A program made the position numbers and the translations under genes. Shown here piece by piece: positions 44,636-57,884 of a stretch of DNA of 64,000 bases. The notes under the pieces were generated by a model. The model did not search any database, was not told where the DNA came from, and saw nothing but the letters and a program-made list of their open reading frames with translations. The stretch is taken from contig OY987265.1 of NCBI GenBank assembly GCA_963920665.1, positions 2,919,001 to 2,983,000 on the forward strand, given 5' to 3'. Origin of the DNA: Straminergon stramineum (Eukaryota > Streptophyta > Bryopsida > Hypnales > Calliergonaceae). The first letter of the stretch is position 1; every line of letters begins with the position of its first letter.

Positions 44636-45186
44636 GCTTCCTTGTCTCAATCACCACCTTGTGTGCATCCCCAAGTGAAAGTCTCTGGCCTGCAACATGG
44701 CATCCATCGGCAGATTCCACGCTGCGTGTACAACAACTTGACAAGCCTTGCGGCTGTGCAGTGGATGTGGCAAACATTTGCACACCTTGGCATTTTATTG
44801 CTTTGGAATCAGTGATGGCTACAACTCTACATTAAGATACAACTGAATGGATCAAGGTTGGTTGGTTGGTTGGTTGGGAATCTCTTGGGGTTAGCCATCT
44901 GGATTCAGTTGCTCATACAAATTGGTCACTCAAGGAAACTTAAATTACCTTAAGTTCAGTGGTCACTGGTCAGGCAGGCAACTTGGAGGAGGAGTGTAAG
45001 CTAGGAAGGTTCATTTTGAGGTGGGTGTCCCCTCCTCCGTCCGCTGAAATTCCCTACAGTACAGAAAGTTATTAGTGTACAGTAGTATGTTATACAAAAT
45101 AATTGTCAGCAGTTTTATCCTCTTTATGTGATCCTGAGCGACTGAAAACCAGCAGGCGGGTGCCAATCAAATCTGGGTTCCAGAAC
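44636..45186 (+). repeat. duplicated block, inverted copy at 59553-60012
   Basis: Shares CAACTTGACAAGCCTTGCGGC, GATGTGGCAAACATTTGCACACCTT, GTGATGGCTACAACTCTA, GGTTGGGAATCTCTTGG and GAAAACCARCAGG with the complement of 59553-60012. Base composition is gene-like, but reading frames differ between the copies and stops intervene, so it is probably a pseudogene or UTR fragment. A (GGTT)n run is near 44855. Confidence 0.65.
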
Positions 45187-47900
45187 TTCAAACCATGTTC
45201 CTGACTGTACCCCTGCAATCCTGCATTGCTCTCATCTAACTCATGCAATAAGTATCACATTATCACACTAAAACTTTAGGCAGACTATTTGGCATTTGGC
45301 AGGCACTGTCTGGACTGACTCATTCCAGGGCCTGGGCCCTGGGCATGCAGTTTAAATAACTCTATAAGTATCAGTCACACTAAACCTAAATGCGGACTAT
45401 TTAAGCTTAAGTTAGCACCCACTTGCCTCCACTCCTGCCTTCTCATCCAGCTCCCTCCATATTATTTATTAGTGTAGTTAGACTCTCTTTCCCCAAAGAG
45501 CGAGCCAGAGCCAGGGATATGATCCTCCTTCAGTTGGCATGCAAGGATTTTTTTTTCCTATCTAGTTCGGTTGTCATGACAGACTTTGGAGTGGTGGATG
45601 TGCTGATCATTTCTTCGCAGCCATTGATCTGGGATGTATACATTATCTAAGGAAGAGATATTTTTGCTTTCTTGTGGGCAGGGATGTTGGGCATTGGCCG
45701 CAGCATCCCATTTCCAAGCTGCCGGCCAAGTGCATGCACAACCTGCCATTGAGCATCAACTGACTGAAGAAGAAGGGATGGAAGTGGAGTGACCCCCACC
45801 CACCACTGGAGTGGAATCAGATTGGTGATGTACAGTAAGGGATGGTCGAAAAACAATTCCCAATTTTTCTCTCCCCACTCGAGAGAATCACTGCGAAAGA
45901 AAAACAAAAAACAAAAAACACAAAAAACAAACTACAGGAGGAACTTTGAAAAAAGCTCCTCTAAGGTAAGGTAGGCAGTTTGGAATTCATTAATTCACTA
46001 CAGTACAGTAGCTGGAAAAAGTGCACTGGAAGGATACTGACTGTAGGGTTGTCAGCTTTTGCTAATAAAAGGAATTGTATTTGCATCATGTCAGTGATAC
46101 TTCTGGTGAGAGTCTGGAGTTGCTCCAAAGATATAATTGTATTCCACAGTGACCATTTTCTCTTTATTTCTTAGTCTACAACAATGTCGCAACAACTCTT
46201 TGACAATCTTTCGTACATTAGGGTAACTTAGTCCTGGCTTCTTCATTGCACTCCCATTCTCTACAGAATCAGGACATGGCGATTTAGGGTTGGCATGCAG
46301 TAAGCTTTCGGTGACGGACTATACTTCTGCTAGGAAGGTTTCTCGACATTCATTATTTGCCTATGGAGCAGAAGAACGGGTGCATGGAAGATTTTACGAG
46401 CTAAGTATATTTTGTGACATGCATTGCTTGCCCCTACACTTCAAACGAGGACCCAATACCTACGATATTTGTGTATGTTTAGTCAGAGGTGAACTCGGTC
46501 TTCACAAGACTCCTCCATATGATGCAAAAGAGGTGTCACACCATCTTCACCCTATGGAACATTCAAGACTACTCTAATGTCCTTGAACTTCATCCCACCT
46601 CACAGATCCCTATAACATGACCCTTCTTCTTAGTACTCAACACTCTATATATCAAAGTGCTCAATCTAACTTCTCAAAGAGTTCTTCAATTGATCTTATA
46701 ATAACAAAAAGAGTAGTCAAAGTTTTGTAAAGCCCACAACAATGATTCTCTTCTATGCAAGCTAACTTCTTGTAATGTTGCTCACTATAGTGCAATGAAA
46801 TTTGATGTTCCATTGCACTCTTTAGACTTTTAAGCACTATGAAGTGCAATGAACAATTGCCCTAAAAGCATTACAAGTGGCTCAAGGAGTTCAATAGTCA
46901 AAGATCCATTTTTAAACTTGGGACAACGTATCTTACTAAATTGAACCATATTATCTCATTCATGACATTTCTACAATATTCATTGGTGGGAAATTGGGGA
47001 TTAATAACCATTGGCTATTTGACAAATTGCAATTACTCTGGTGGAAAGGCACTCCAAATCAAGGAAGCTAGATTTAGCTTGAAAAGAGAGCCTTGTCATA
47101 AACAACGAAGCCCCCCTCAACTAAAATCCAAATTATTTTTGGACCTAATTGCATATGGCTCTAACTTTGGAAATATTTAGATAGGAGGTATATACAATGT
47201 TCATGCTCTACATATGTCCTTCTAATGTAGAAATACATTTTGCTTTCTCATTGCACCAACAATGTACAAATAGTTTACATTTCAAGAGGTGAACACTTCT
47301 AGTGACTACTATATTCCAACTTCGTAAATTCATAACTCATTCTATGAAACTCCAAAAATATGAAATGATTTGAATTAGATGCCAATTCTATTTTTCAGAA
47401 AAATCTTTCAAGAAGCTTTTTCCTTTACTGCATACAAATCTATAGAAAGGTGACACCTAAAGGTATATCAATATAATTATACAAACACCATATATGTATA
47501 TCATATTTTATCCATGTTATAGTAAAATATAATATCGTATTATATTTGTATGGAGTAGTACTGAAAGTATACACTAGTCGTATTTCAATGTATTTTTTAT
47601 CAAATCCATGTTGTAATCTATTTCATGCATGTGCCTTCATTATATCAGTTGTTTAGTCCTCTTTATCTTAATTAAAAAATAATATTGTTTTGGTGTCTTC
47701 TTGGTTGAAATGTGTTGTAAGGTGTTTCATTGGATTTGAAAGTCATCGAGTTTGTGTGTATTCATATGAGGTCTAGTTAGATCTTGTTTACATTTGGGAT
47801 TGTAATAACATTACCCTCTAGGTTATTTGTTGCAAATTTTGTAGGTTGGTAAGGGGATAATTGTATAGTTTGTAATTTTTTTGGGCGTGACTCCAATTCT
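45187..47900. other. region with short open frames, no gene recognised
   Basis: Scattered frames of up to 95 codons (for example 46290-46577) show no motif I recognise and no convincing splice neighbours. An A/C-rich run (CAAAAAACAAAAAACAC) lies at about 45903-45930. Confidence 0.35.
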
Positions 47901-47906
47901 GTTTAA

Positions 47907-48665
47907 TTAGGAGGCAATATCTTTTTCCTCATCTAATATTTTTGTAAGTGCCTTAGCCCTCATGTAAATAAGTCCTTTTTGCATGTGGATTGACAATGTT
48001 TGTTTGAACCATGTGTCAAGAATTGATTCATCTAAATGGATTTTGAGTTTACTTAATGTTTGCATAAATCTATCATAAAATGGATCTACACGTTCATTCG
48101 GTCTTTGCTTCAACGTCTACAAATTTGTCAATGTTTCCTTCTTGGATTTTTGCAATAATTTTTCTATATAAACCATCCTAATGTGCTCCACCACCATGGT
48201 TCATCTCAAAATCCATATACCAATCGATGGGCTATCATTTTATAGATGTTCTAAGCAATTTGTTCATTCCTTCCATGCCCATGATTTTCTTTATTTGTCA
48301 AACTACTTTGAAAGCATTCATGCATACATTCCGGATTTATTTGTCTTCACATGTGAAGTGGAATATCCATGGTGTTTTCAAAATGATTGGTGATTGAACT
48401 ATTGTTATTTTGGGTACATGTTCTTCAATTGTATTTTTGCAATTTAACTCAACAAGTTGAGGGTTTTGTTAAGTTTTTGTCTTTGTCACTTATGCTATGG
48501 TATTGTGTTCTTAGATATTCAATATAGATCCATGATCTCTATATCTATTTTCATCCATTGATAGAATTGTTGTTCACTCATCTCTAGTTTTTTCTCTTCT
48601 ATTGCTTGAATTTCTTTCACCTCTTTAGGGCCCTCCATTTCATGTTGATTTGTGGCATATAACCT
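47907..48665 (-). pseudogene. decayed retrotransposon gag fragment
   Basis: On the minus strand the frame LKQRPNERVDPFYDRFMQTL, KIHLDES, DTWFKQTL, KGLIYMRAK and LTKILDEEKD reads like the helical, charged core of a plant LTR-retrotransposon Gag (R..E.V..F..RF...L). A stop interrupts it upstream. A further compatible stretch, EMEGPKEVKEIQAIEEKKL and EQQFYQWM, lies at about 48530-48650. No protease, RT or integrase was seen nearby. Confidence 0.5.
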
Positions 48666-49379
48666 TTTTGTATTGGTGATTCATTTAGTAATATGTGTAA
48701 TACTATACCTTTGTCTTTGGGCATGTGTGTATATTTGTCATTTTAGAGAAGGAATCTCCATCATGGTTGTCAAAATGTTAGATTGGGATTCCAATTTCTA
48801 ATGCTATTAATCTAATTTAATGTTCACACAACATGATGTATCTATTGTACCCTTGTTTGTGTTCAAAACTTGTACCAACTCAAATACATAGTGCACAAGT
48901 TATACAAGGGAAAAGAACTTGTTTCTACTCCCATTGTCATCACCAAACGTACATTACAAGTTTCAACTCTACTTTAGGTTTTATTCCATCATAAGACTAT
49001 GAAAGCTTAAAACTTTCTATTGATGAGTTTAAGTTTGACTTAATTGGCTATGGAGAGCTTCTATACAATAGCATTATGTTACAAACTCCGTCTAAGTCCT
49101 ATAACACTTTTCTCACATTAGTTTGTTGACTTTCTCTAAATCTTGTCTAATATAATATTATTATTAAAAAATCCAAAATTCTTAAACATAGGATTAAAAT
49201 CAACTTGCAATTTGAACTTATTAAAACCTTGGCATCTCTAAGCCATGAAGAGAGGTCAAACATTTTATACACTTACATTGGACTAATGAAATTTTGACTC
49301 TATTTGCTAAACAACGTTGCTAGTATGTGAGCCCAAGAATCATGCTAGCTTGTGAACATTGAGCTTGTATTATAGGTAC
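48666..49379. other. non-coding stretch, nothing recognised
   Basis: AT-rich, no supported feature. Confidence 0.4.
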
Positions 49380-49382
49380 CTA

Positions 49383-49587
49383 CACTAGTAGAAAATTGTG
49401 TTGCCTTCAACAAAATCCAGGTTACATAGTTTTCCATTTTTTGCCCCCAAATGCAAAATTTGCGTTAACTGTAATGTAATTTTTAGAAAATTGCATTACA
49501 ATTAATGTAGATTTTGCGTTTGAGGGTAGTAAAGGGAAAACTGCGTCACTTGGATTTTGTTGAAGGCAACACAATTTTCTACTAGTG
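49383..49587. mobile_element. CACTA MITE, 205 bp
   Basis: Perfect inverted ends of about 37 bp starting CACTAGTAGAAAATTGTG, flanked by CTA on both sides (49380-49382 and 49588-49590). Weaker inverted similarity continues inward. No coding. The intact ends suggest a recent insertion. Confidence 0.9.
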
Positions 49588-49800
49588 CTATAATATAGAT
49601 TCCACACATTATAGAAGGTGTACGTATCATAAACACCTATAATATGGATATTTGTAACACATATATTCTATAATCATAGACAATTTCTATGGTATATATA
49701 CCTATAACATAGGTGTGTAGTATTATAGGCTCATGGGCTCACACTCCTATATTCACATAATAGCACCCCTCGAGGTTCATCCTCATGTGTATTTTTTTAA
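49588..49800. repeat. short AT-rich imperfect repeats
   Basis: Variants of ACACCTATAATATRGRT and TATAGGTGT recur several times between 49600 and 49735, with a similar cluster near 55340-55380. Confidence 0.35.
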
Positions 49801-50187
49801 ATTTTTTTCCTATTTTTTTCCATTTCAAAGCCACTTTGCAAACACAATCAATCAATCGAATGATATTTTCTTTCACCAATGTGCTTGTATGCTAGTTTTT
49901 AATGCAATCTATGGTTTAAATTCTTTTCATTTGAGTAGATTTAGAAATTGAATTCCACCTCCAAATGAGTGTATTGCTAGGAAAATTTCAACATCCTTTT
50001 TCAACACTAAAACATTATAATCTTGTAATCTATGTGGGCCAAATGATTTTAAATTTGATTCACGTCATCTAGAATACATACATTAAAAGATTGTATGGCT
50101 GAGATTTTTATATCTTCATGAAATTTGGACCTGTAACACTTCAAAAGCAATGATGTTTTTAAACCCTCAAAGGCCTTAGGCTTTAGA
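49800..50187. mobile_element. family B element fragment
   Basis: Matches the right third of 43650-44620 and 25234-26230, including the core at about 50012-50110, and ends GGCCTTAGGCTTTAGAAG beside TTAA. Confidence 0.65.
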
Positions 50188-50193
50188 AGTTAA

Positions 50194-50865
50194 CCCCTAA
50201 AGTCCCAAACAACATTTTTTGGCATTATAGATATTTTAGTAGCTCACTACGAGTGGAATTTTCAATTTTTTTCTTTTCAATTTTTACACAACATATGCCC
50301 AAGGAGTAACTTTTAGGCCCAACAATTTTCATAAATTTTGACTATATGGTTAAAAAGTTATTTTATGATATGTAGTTTCTTTTCTAACTCGGGCAATCCG
50401 GATAGATAAACAAAATCATCTTTTTTAGAACTAAATATTTGAAATTATTTCTCTAGTTTTATATACTGGAAGAAAGCTTTGAATTAGTCCATTTTGATTA
50501 ATGAGGTGAAAGTTATGAGGAGTTTTAGCGTACGTGTAGGTCAATTTTGTAACTAACTTGGGTAAAATTTGGAAAATGTTGAAAATAAATAAATAATTTG
50601 CAATTGTTTCTAAAAATCTGAAAAATATATTCTTGAGAATAATTAGAAAAAGGAACACACTTATGCATGAATAGAAGGAATCAATCCAAAATTAGGAGAA
50701 AGTGCCAAAAAAAACAAAAAATTCCTATCCGCTTGCCAAGCTGTTGAAATTCTAAAATTAAATTATTTCGGCACCATTGTGCCGAATTAGACCTAAACGT
50801 ATGATAGTTTGCAGTTATGGATTCTCTACTCTAAAATAAACTTTGAAGTCTTTTATTTAATCTCA
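50194..50865. mobile_element. family A element fragment with a nested MITE
   Basis: Begins CCCCTAAAGTCCC after TTAA (50190-50193), close to 62142 onward. Interrupted by 50531-50801 and resumes with TTTGCAGTTATGGATTCTCTACTC; similarity stops near 50865, so the right end is missing. Confidence 0.75.
50531..50801. mobile_element. small MITE nested in a family A element
   Basis: Inverted ends TACGTGTAGGTC and TACGTTTAGGTC (11 of 12). The homologous sequence at 62470 (GGAGTTTTAGTTTGCGGG) is uninterrupted. It carries a perfect hairpin TTCGGCAC-CATT-GTGCCGAA at 50768-50787. Confidence 0.65.
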
Positions 50866-52505
50866 CTTGACAAGGGCACTGGCCTGAAGGGCATTCTCCA
50901 AAGTGATCAAAGTAATGGAGAATGGATTTGGTTCCATAGTTGCGGACATAAGTTAACGGGCATGGTCGGGTGTCCACTTTGGCATCCATCCTCCTCCTCC
51001 TCCACTGGTTCACTGCTACTACCGCTGCGTGCCAACTGAAAAGAGCCCAAGCAGGCCTGCCTCCTTCCTTCCTTTCCTTCCAATCCTCACATGTTCTGTT
51101 CCGACCGGTGCCCAGACAAACTGAATGTCCTACAGACAGGACAGATGAAAGAGTCTACAGTACTAGTGAAGCCTTGAAAGAGGTCCCTTCCCTTCCCTTC
51201 CCTCACCTCACCTCACCCAAGATAATTTGGTGCATGAAGTGGCAGTCCTCAGAACTTTCAGTTGTTCTGGGACCTTTAGTTGAAGGAACAAATTCTCAAT
51301 GCCAGGTCCAAATTGATCCCCAGGGGTGGATGCCCCCCCTCCCCCCAAAAATAATAAAAAAATGAAAAACAGTTAATATTTTGCTTGCTCTCCTTGCAGT
51401 GTTTGGACCTTGTTTGTTTGGACCAGGTTTGCTGCAATTCCACGAGAGAATGTGGAGACCTCCATTGACTTGTGTTTTAAGTTAAGTTTTGTGGCCACTG
51501 CACGCCACCCATTTGTTATTTATATTAACTTACACACTGTCGATTTCCTGGAGTGGCAGCAATTCGATCAGTTTCTGCCTCATTGACAGGGACTGAGTTC
51601 CACTGCTCGTTGGCAGCTTTGAGTTCAGTTATAGTAGAACCGCCCATGACCAACCACTTAAGGAATTTGTGCATGGTTTGGAGTTGTAGAAGGCAATTTT
51701 AATTTACAACCATGTGGACAGATAGAAATCATGGGCACTGTCAAAGTTTCATAATTTTATTCCTTAAATTTAAATTGTTATGAATTTTTGACTTCAAAAA
51801 TTGGCTTGCTCCCATCCCCAACATATAGATTCTTCCATCACTGCTCATCTAGAGACTAATTGGGCTCTCAAATCAAAGCATATCTGTCATTATAATAATG
51901 GCTACAAGATGGTTGGAAACTGAAAATTTAATGGTTATCTATCAGTCATCTCTCTGTAGAATTTCCCATTGCCTATGTATTGACCATGGGTTATGGCTGG
52001 TAATGGACGGTTTTACCATACCTTAACTTAATAGAAGTTAGACTTAACTTAAGTTACTGGGCAGTTTCAGTTTCAATGGGAAAGTTGAGAAGTTTGAGAT
52101 GTGAATGCATTAAGTTCCATGTGTGGGCCTTGCATGAAAAGTGCTGTTCTAACTTACATAACTTAACGTACCTTAGGTGGGGCTTGAGATTGGAATATGC
52201 CTTGCCAGAGGATATTTTTGCTCTTGAAAATGGGCTCAGGCGGGCTGTCAGGAATTGGGGCAATCGAAGATTTAGATTCCTCAAGTCTCACTACTGTACC
52301 TTATCATCTAAATTATTAACTTATATTGCAGTAAGTTAGAGTCATGGTTTTGATTGTTGTAACTTGTCCTATTTTGCATATCATTCTACAGCCCAGGAAT
52401 GTGTCAACTTCATCATGGAAAGTCAGATGTTAATATACAATATTCTACAATCAGATCGGATTTGGCACTCCAGAAGAAGTCATGATTACCAGGAAATGAC
52501 AAATG
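50866..52505 (+). other. GC-richer region, possible gene remnant, no gene assigned
   Basis: Composition is more gene-like than the flanking repeats. The frame 50970-51365 (131 codons) begins MSTLASILLLLHWFTATTAA, which looks like a signal peptide, but the rest (Ser/Pro-rich, then PPLPPKIIKK) shows no domain. The frame 52076-52339 likewise has no match I know. Either could be chance. Confidence 0.25.
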
Positions 52506-52507
52506 TT

Positions 52508-52640
52508 ATCTTTTTTTTTTTGACACAAATAAAGGAAACCTTTACTGCAAGGAAAAGAAGAACAAGTACCCAACCTCAAGTGGCCTGGGGAGGGTTAGAA
52601 AGTTAGTGCTAAAATACAAGAAGCACCAATGGGGAGAACA
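52508..52640 (-). mobile_element. possible retroposon 3' end in reverse orientation
   Basis: A run of T followed by GACACAAATAAAGGAAACCTTTACTG and AACAAGTACCCAACC, similar in layout to 10675-10860. Boundaries uncertain. Confidence 0.3.
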
Positions 52641-52820
52641 ACAGGTTTTGTTTTTTCTGTACCAAGTTTTGTTGTTTCCCCCGAAAAGGGAAGCAACCAT
52701 GTTATCTAAGAAAAATTCATACTACAAGGGTACATTTGAATGAGCAAACATGATTTAATTTTTTTTGGAAGAAGGTAGTGTCTTTGATTCATTTTGTATT
52801 TTTGTAACAAGCTAGGTTAA

Positions 52821-53080
52821 CCCTCAAGCATCATAGAGAGAACAACATAAGTGAGGAGCTTTTTTTGTTGGATATAGAAAATCCAAAATAATTTTATAAC
52901 TACTCAATTACTGAAGTTTTTATGGTTGAGATTTGAAGCCAACTTACTAATGAGTACGAATCTACAATTTATAAGAGAATCTACCATGCAGGGTTCAAGA
53001 TTATAATATTTGATCATCTTGGTGTTCTACAAATCCTATTTTCTCAACGTCCCCCCAAAGTCTGCTCTAATGCATAGGGA
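52821..53080. mobile_element. TTAA-flanked MITE, family C, 260 bp
   Basis: TTAA at 52817-52820 and 53081-53084. Same length and body as 13246-13505. Left end CCCTCAAGC, right end CATAGGGA. Confidence 0.8.
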
Positions 53081-53084
53081 TTAA

Positions 53085-53915
53085 CCCTTAAACAACTTGA
53101 TCCATTGCGAAATGGTTAGAATTCCTATATGAGCTAAATTTAGCCTTTTAAATGGTGTTCAAATAACAATATTATATTTTTATTACTTGAAGCTCTAAAT
53201 TCTATATCACTTTGAGAAATTTCAATTTGTTTCAAGAAAATTTGTATTTTTTATCATTTTTGTTGCAAAAATTGAACATAAATGAGTAAAAATAGCAAAA
53301 GCAATCCAAATTATTTGAAATTTTCATGAAAAATACAAGTAGCAATGGAGATTAGTATGAAGATTTCCAATTGTTTTTTTTATTTTTTTACACCTAAAAC
53401 AAACACAACAAAGGCCTTAAAGTCAAATTTGAGTATAAAAGCAAATTTTTTCTTTTATTAAATTTATGTATAAATTTTTGATATTTTTCCTTGTAGAAAA
53501 ATTCGTTTTCTATTTATTTTGTATTTTTAAAATAATTTTGATGAAAAATTCAAATTTGGGGGATTTTTTAAACTAAAGTTGAAAATTATAATATATATTA
53601 AAATAATTTTAATTTTTAACATAAAGGAAAGATAAAGGAAAATGTAATTTTTCATTCAAAATTTGAAATCCATTTTTTAAAAATGAGTGAAAAACACATC
53701 ATATAGTGTAATTTGGATTCTCATACATAGAGCTTTCAATTGCAATAACTCTTTGAATTTTTGGCATCTCTCAAATTTTTAAAATGGAATAGAAACAAAA
53801 CTTGTCAAGGCTCATTTTCATAGTTGAAATCAAATTCCAAAAATAGTTATTTTGAAAGTTGCAATTGAGGTTGACTACAGTGCAACCACTTTTTGGATGC
53901 TTGGACCTTTAGGGG
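53085..53915. mobile_element. TTAA-flanked element, 831 bp, abutting the previous one
   Basis: Shares TTAA 53081-53084 with the family C MITE and has TTAA 53916-53919 at the right. Left CCCTTAAACAACTTG, right CCTTTAGGGG. AT-rich, non-coding. Confidence 0.75.
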
Positions 53916-53919
53916 TTAA

Positions 53920-56900
53920 GGGATTATTTTTTATTCCTTTTACAAACTTGATTCTTGTTTTTCTTTCCTTTTTTGGAACAAGGCAATTTTTGGATTCATT
54001 TTTTGTTTTCGTAAGTAGCTACATTTTGGATTCTTTTTTTCCATAACAAGTGAGGTTTTTGAATCTTTCAATTTTTCATTACAAGTTCAATTTGCATTCA
54101 CCCTTTAGGGGGGGTGTTGGTAGGTAGGTTTGTCTTGGATTTTTCAATTCACTTCATTGAGTTTTATCATGCAAATTTATAAATTCTAACAAGTAAAGTA
54201 CATTGTTGCATAGATTACCATCATAATCATTCAAGCCATATTTCGCTTGGCCACCAATACTTTTGGTACTTATATTACTTGCAACTGGTGTAGACACATA
54301 AAACCAAGAAAGTGAGGTAGTTGAATGGTCAATTTGATGTTTATTTTTCCTTCTTCTCCAACTTGGTACAGTACAATCTTGGTATATATATAAAGCATCA
54401 AACATCCATTTGTAGTCACAAATTTCTTGTTGCACCTTCTTTTCTTCAAAACTACTTTTGATTTGAGAATGGTGAAGCACACTTGCAAGCGGGTGCTATG
54501 TAAAATTCTTATCTCAAAAAGGCTTAGTCTAGACTTACTAAACAATGGTTATACATCATTTCCCTAAAAATACATTGAAATTTGCTCATGTATGCCATTT
54601 TAGAACATCCTAAAGGGGTTAATTCCAAATTATGAATTGGTCCACTTGACATCGCATCCTTAAATGTCTTCCTATCATTTCATATGATTTGAGTCTCAAG
54701 TTGTTGCTACCAAAGACATCCAAGTATTCAACAACCATGGCAAGTTTCAAGAATGTTTTGCAGAAAAATACCAGTAGTAAAGTCTCATTTCAAAAAAATG
54801 ACCTTGTCCTTTCCTATTGGTATTTTCAATATAATCAAGTTCATCTACTACAATCACTCGAAAAAATTATCATCTTCATCATTTAGACCATTTGGCTAGA
54901 ATATAGAAGTCCATTCTAAACATGGATTAAAAAGTGAAAACAATGTCAAAATACTCTATACATCAAACAAGGAATATGTAATGAATGTATCATCATCTTA
55001 CTTTAATTTTGAGCTAACCTATGGCATAAAGTATTGTTTCAATATTTTTTCACTCAATAAAATGTGATTGTTTTGAGTATATTGAACCCTCCTTCCAATT
55101 GATAACAATAATTTTTTAATTTTTTCCATCCCAATGACTAGCTATAATCAATGCAAAATGTATTGTTTTCTGTTCTTTGATCCTAATCAATTATAGTTAT
55201 CAAATGATTTTTTGCTTGAAAAAATATGAATTGATTTTGCACATGTTTTGAGATTATTTTAAGAAATTCCATATCTCTTATTTTGTTGAATCATGTAGAT
55301 TTTGTAGTGCAGGTGTTAAGATTCACGTGAGTTTAGGAATCTTAGACATCTATGTTATAGGTGTCTATATTATAGATAATTAGGTTACAAACATTTTCAA
55401 TGATTTGTAGTGTATCTACTTATACATAGGCTGAAGGCTCATATGCTTGAATTTCTATGCTCACAACCTTATAAAACAAGGTTAAACATTAGTCAAATAT
55501 TATAATGACTCTAGGTGTTTTTGAACAAAACTGCTACAAAACAACACATGTTGAAAACAATGTAGAGTAGTCGAATTTGAAATCTCTTTTGAAACCTTGT
55601 AGAAGAACTATAGGATTTTGGACCTATCTTGAATGCCTACTTTTCTACCAATATTCAAAGTCTAATTCTTTAGAATTTTTAAGATCCCAATGTTCAACGT
55701 AATACAATAATCTATTTTCAATTGTTCCAAAAATGTTTGTCTTTTGCAAATTCAAGAATTTGGAGATACAATTTAAAATTGAGTTGGAAATGTACAAAAA
55801 GAACTAAAGAAAACTTCACTTTCAATCTTTAAGTAATCATTGCATGGAAGGATGCATAAGATAATAGAAAAAACTAAATTGCTAATAAATATAACATTGT
55901 ATTGAAATAAGCCAATTTCAATCCTAAAAATGTTATAGAAACCATCTAAGCCCTATTCACTTTTCCGTTTTTGAAAATTTTGAAAATTGAATTAAGAAAC
56001 AAAGCTCATAGTATTTTTTGGGGTAGATCTTTTGTGTCTACCTCCAAAAATAAAATTCTTCATATCTTTTACTTCACTTTTTGTACAAGGAAAATGAAAG
56101 TTTTCGTGTAGAACAAATCTATTCTAAAATAAATTAATTTTTAAAAATTAATTTTTTTTTTGTTGCTAGAAAGTTCAAGGAAATTGAAAAACAACATAAA
56201 TCTCTAGCTACAAACTTGGTTTTTTTTTGCAAATTGTCTCATTAGACTTTTGGAAAAAATCACCACTCTAAATAAAAGTTTCAAAAATACCATGAAGAAT
56301 TGCAGTCACAAGATTTTGCCCCAAAATGCAAAACCCCATTTTGATCATTGAAAGACTTATGGGTTAAAAGAGACTATGTCAAACACCACGGGAAGCAATT
56401 GTCTACATGGTCAAATTTGAAATAATGTTAATGAATATTTTCAAATCAATTTCAAAGCATTGCACTTTCAAAATTCACAAAATTTCCAATATTTTCTAGC
56501 ATGGATTTTTCAACACTTGAAGAAAGGCAGCAACCACAAAATGGTTGTCTAACTTATTAGGGGTTAAATTCATGATAGTAGAATGTCTTCAGTTTTATGC
56601 ATCCCACAATATGGATGTAAAGTAGTAGAGCCCTTAGTAAACAAGTTTAGGTCTTTTTGACAATGACTAAAAGATGCACCTATAATAGTTAAAGGTTTCT
56701 TTAAGTTATGACTTAAAAAAATTCACAAGAGGAATAAAATTCTTAGATTTTAGATTTTTTTAAATTTATAATTTCTATATTTGTACAACGAAAGAACAAA
56801 GTCTTATTATAATTTGAATCTAAATATGCAAATGAGCTTAAATGGTTGGTTTTAGCCTTTAAAGCAATTAACTAGACTTAATTTTGAATTTTGAAATTCA

Positions 56901-57235
56901 ACTCTCGAGAATATTATTTTAGTATGTAGAATCTTTTATTTACTCTTATTTAACAACCAAGAACAGAGTTTGTTGCAAATGCAACAATACCAAAAAGCTT
57001 TCATGTGTTGAGTTACAAGGTTTTATTGAAAAAATGTTTGGATGTCATTGGAAATAGCATGGAGGAATTTGTGGCATAGTTTGCATGTAACCTCTCAAGT
57101 TATGTGCAATACAAAATGGACAATTTTGGAAGTATATGCCAAATTTTGGTACACAGATATTTTGAAGATAATATAAGAGACATGTTTGAAGTGGTTGGTA
57201 GCATTTATACAAACTCATGATTGACAAAAAAAACA
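53920..57235. other. AT-rich non-coding region with isolated TTAA-family ends
   Basis: Terminal signatures appear at about 54603-54618 (CCTAAAGGGGTTAA), 56357-56367 (CTTATGGGTTAA) and 56557-56567 (TATTAGGGGTTAA), but partner ends were not paired with confidence. No supported gene. Confidence 0.4.
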
Positions 57236-57450
57236 TTAACCCAAGAACATTAGGGGGGTCACTGTGGAAATCATCCTTTTTGGTATTGTGAGAATTAGTT
57301 GCTTAAAAAAAAACAAGAACACTTGTTGGAGGTCAAACTACTATACAAGACCTCCCCTTTTCACACCAAATTCCAAGGACGAACATTTGCACTTCTCTCT
57401 TACATAGAAAGGTTATATGACATCCACTAGACACTTAGTGTTAGATACAA
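57236..57450. mobile_element. relic of the 39055 MITE family
   Basis: Begins TTAACCCAAGAACATTAGG, contains GTGGAAATCATCC and CACAAATTCCAAGGAC-like phrases shared with 39055-39493, and fades near 57450. Confidence 0.55.
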
Positions 57451-57657
57451 CCACATCACAAGATTAATTGTATAAGAACTTGGTGGACCTAAAAGATTTA
57501 ATGGTTGACTTCATGGAAACAAAGAATGCACCTATTGATCTGATATTCAAAGTATTTTGGTGACTACCTTGGTCTTGGGGGGGTTGTGTCTAGTGTAGGT
57601 TAACAAAGTTCATCACCAATCATGTGGCATGCAATTATGGGTAGTATGCACACTTAA

Positions 57658-57880
57658 TCCTTAAAGGATGGGTTGGTTTGTCAAAACCATCCCTTTTGGT
57701 ATCGTGTGAACCATTGGTTTATAAAAATTTAGAAGCACTTACTAGAAGTCAAACTATTGTACAAGACCTCTCTTTTATACACAAAATTCTAAGGATGAAT
57801 AATTGTTTTTCTATCCTACACAAGAGGATTCTCTTATCATTCATTGGCCAAAAAATGGTTGTAGGGTCCTTTTACTTGGG
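57658..57880. mobile_element. TTAA-flanked MITE, 223 bp
   Basis: TTAA at 57654-57657 and 57881-57884. Left TCCTTAAAGGATGGG, right TACTTGGG. Body related to the 39055 family (ACACAAAATTCTAAGGATGAA). Confidence 0.65.
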
Positions 57881-57884
57881 TTAA

